A DNA stretch of 6,844 bases, taken from an uncultured Clostridia bacterium. Its GTDB lineage: Bacteria; Bacillota; Clostridia; TANB77; CAG-508. The position numbers were made by a program, and so were the translations under genes. The stretch spans positions 1-6,844 of the forward strand of contig CALYBF010000077.1 in NCBI GenBank assembly GCA_944393755.1, in the 5' to 3' direction. Of this stretch, positions 6,185 through 6,844 are shown one piece after another. Below the pieces are notes generated by a model. It made no database searches. It was not told the DNA's origin and saw nothing but the letters and a program-made list of their open reading frames with translations. How positions within the stretch are numbered: position 1 is the first letter of the stretch; each line of letters opens with the position of its first letter.

Positions 6185-6209
6185 TTTTTTCTATTAGTCT
6201 AAGTGGTCA
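6185..6209. repeat. Motif shared by the fabF and fabH leaders (fabH copy)
   Basis: This is the partner of 3226-3250: TTTTTTCTATTAGTCTAAGT followed by GGTCA. Sense-strand core: TGACC, five bases, GACTAATAG. It starts 44 bp before the fabH ATG. Unlike the fabF copy it is not followed by GGGACG, so it may be an independent motif rather than a repeat arm. Confidence 0.45.
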
Positions 6210-6243
6210 ATTTTTTAAAACTATGTTTTTGTTTTATACTATT

Positions 6244-6257
6244 TTTGCTATAGCAAA
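6244..6257. promoter_or_regulatory. Perfect palindrome TTTGCTATAGCAAA, candidate operator for fabH
   Basis: This 14-bp perfect palindrome lies about 100 bp upstream of fabH. It has the layout of a dimeric regulator site. TTTG and CAAA half-sites also frame the FabT (MarR-family) box of streptococcal FAS II genes, but the spacing here is six rather than five and the centre differs, so FabT binding is only a guess. Confidence 0.4.
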
Positions 6258-6271
6258 CATATGACTTAGTT

Positions 6272-6299
6272 AGTGTTGTTTCACATATAGAATAACACT
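6272..6299. repeat. Imperfect inverted repeat in the fabH leader
   Basis: AGTGTT (6272-6277) and AACACT (6294-6299) are complementary; the pairing continues inward with one mismatch to about nine pairs around an AT-rich loop. No U-run follows on the minus strand, so a terminator for the integrase remnant is not supported. Function unknown. Confidence 0.35.
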
Positions 6300-6336
6300 T
6301 CTACTACATAAAAAATTTTATATTTTATTGAAAAAA

Positions 6337-6696
6337 TTAGAAAAAATAGTAAAAGAAAATATTAAGTTCTTCTTCACTTAATATCTTTGGTAATTTTCTC
6401 TTCTTTTTATACATTGGTAATTACTTATGATTTATCGGCATATCCAACACCACATCATAGATAAATCTTATCACACTATTATAATAATTTGATGTTCTTT
6501 CACTTACTTTCTTTTCTTCTCTTAAGTGTTTAATTAAAAATTCTCTTAATTCTTTTGTTGTTACTTGTTTCATTGGTTTTTTAAAATATTCTACTACTTC
6601 TTTCGCTTTTCTTAAATAGCTATCTTTTGTATGATGTAAAAAGCCTCTCATCTCCATATCTTCCTTCAGCTTTTCAATTAATTGTTTATTTGTCAT
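6337..6696 (-). pseudogene. Tyrosine recombinase/integrase N-terminal remnant with in-frame stop
   Basis: The open part (6421-6696, 91 residues from the ATG) matches the SAM-like core-binding domain of phage-type integrases: KQLIEKLKEDMEMRGF, then TKDSYLRKAKEVVEYF, then SERTSNYYNSVIRFIYD. The ATG at 6696 has GGGAGG 8 nt upstream; an upstream TTG at 6702 sits too close to it. Past the TAA at 6423-6421 the same frame continues recognisably as LPMYKKKRKLPKILSEEEL, the usual linker into the catalytic domain, before dissolving at about 6357 and stopping at 6339-6337. A single CAA-to-TAA change would explain the first stop. The whole catalytic domain (Arg, His, Arg, Tyr) is missing, so it cannot be an active recombinase. 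It could still bind DNA. Its link to the fab genes appears accidental. Confidence 0.75.
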
Positions 6697-6724
6697 AAGC
6701 AAAACCTCCCTTACAATATATTTC

Positions 6725-6738
6725 TGTGATAGTTCACA
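6725..6738. promoter_or_regulatory. Inverted repeat TGTGA-N4-TCACA at the integrase transcript start
   Basis: TGTGATAGTTCACA is a perfect pair of five-base arms with a 4-base centre. It sits 7 bp downstream of the -10 box, where the transcript would begin, a natural place for a repressor. TAGTTCAC (6730-6737) is also complementary to GTGAACTA (6770-6777) at the element end, a perfect 8-bp inverted repeat that brackets the promoter. Confidence 0.4.
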
Positions 6739-6745
6739 TAACTAT

Positions 6746-6774
6746 ATTATAAAGGAGAATATATATTTTGTGAA
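6746..6774 (-). promoter_or_regulatory. Sigma-70-type promoter for the integrase remnant
   Basis: On the minus strand TTCACA (6774-6769, 5/6 match to TTGACA) and TATAAT (6751-6746, 6/6) are exactly 17 bp apart, followed by the start codon about 50 bp downstream. It is the best promoter-like pair in the window. The -35 box is made from the terminal GTTCAC of the neighbouring element plus one flanking base. Confidence 0.65.
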
Positions 6775-6844
6775 CTACCCATTGTCTAAAGCCAATGGGC
6801 TTCCTGCTTCTTAGACCTCGTAACCTACTATCTCCACAGGCGTT
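6770..6844 (-). mobile_element. 3' end of an IS605/IS1341-type tnpB element (right end, omega-RNA region), partial
   Basis: Read on the minus strand from the window edge, the sequence opens with codons for NACGDSRLRGLRSRKP, like the extreme C-terminus of TnpB proteins. It then forms a hairpin, CCCATTG and CAATGGG (6778-6784, 6793-6799), and ends GGGTAGTTCAC. Such a hairpin followed by GGGTAGTTCAC is how I recall many clostridial tnpB elements ending, a region that also gives the scaffold of the guide (omega) RNA. The open frame runs on past the element to a stop near 6735. Only about 75 bp are visible, so the identity rests on this end signature and recall of the family. Confidence 0.55.

Larger units (their letters stand above)
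6142..6336. other. AT-rich leader upstream of fabH
   Basis: I see no gene in these 195 bases on either strand. They hold the fabH ribosome site, a copy of the motif found before fabF (6185-6209), a perfect 14-bp palindrome (6244-6257) and a weak inverted repeat (6272-6299). I could not pick a convincing -35/-10 pair here. TTGACC at 6210-6205 has no well-placed -10, although TATAAA occurs twice. No transcriptional regulator such as FapR or FabT is encoded in the window. Confidence 0.6.

Noticed and set aside
6142..6336. FapR-type operator in the fabH leader
   Set aside because: No site resembling the TTAGTACCTGGTACTAA-type FapR box could be found here.
6430..6437. A third T|C|GG insertion in the integrase remnant (CGG at 6433)
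   Set aside because: The minus-strand frame DMPINHK is normal across it and continues in the same frame past the stop, so no base is surplus there.

Overview
The window carries most of a type II fatty-acid synthesis (FAS II) gene cluster, all on the minus strand, from a very AT-rich low-GC Gram-positive bacterium. A clostridial or related uncultured Bacillota lineage fits best. The reasons are the gene order fabH-fabD-fabG-fabF-accB-fabZ-accC, strong GGAGG-type ribosome sites before nearly every gene, A/T-ending codons and the style of the mobile elements. No marker gene fixes the species.

Layout in the direction of transcription (high to low coordinates). 6770-6844 holds what looks like the 3' end of an IS605/IS1341-type tnpB element. 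6337-6696 is a decayed tyrosine-recombinase (integrase) N-terminus, driven by a good promoter that uses the last bases of that element. 6142-6336 is the AT-rich leader of fabH, with two inverted repeats. Then come fabH (5218-6141), fabD (4050-4992), fabG (3307-4050), fabF (1937-3172), accB (1350-1823), fabZ (909-1334) and the first two thirds of accC (1-804, running off the window). Together they cover malonyl-CoA formation (AccB, AccC), its transfer to acyl carrier protein (FabD), the first condensation (FabH), and the elongation cycle (FabF condensation, FabG reduction, FabZ dehydration). The carrier protein gene acpP, an enoyl reductase (fabK/fabI/fabV) and accD/accA are not in the window.

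Three things stand out. First, accC and fabD each carry one extra C on the coding strand, in the same context (T|C|GG), just before a conserved glycine codon. This puts an otherwise unused CGG codon in frame at both sites. A repeated sequencing or assembly error, true gene decay, and +1 recoding are the competing explanations. Second, each of the four cluster junctions that is not translationally coupled or tightly packed contains a palindrome with a GGGACG core; two of these are 79-bp near-copies. Third, the fabH-fabD gap, where many clostridia keep acpP and fabK, holds a 90-bp nested palindrome whose loop could pair with upstream mRNA.
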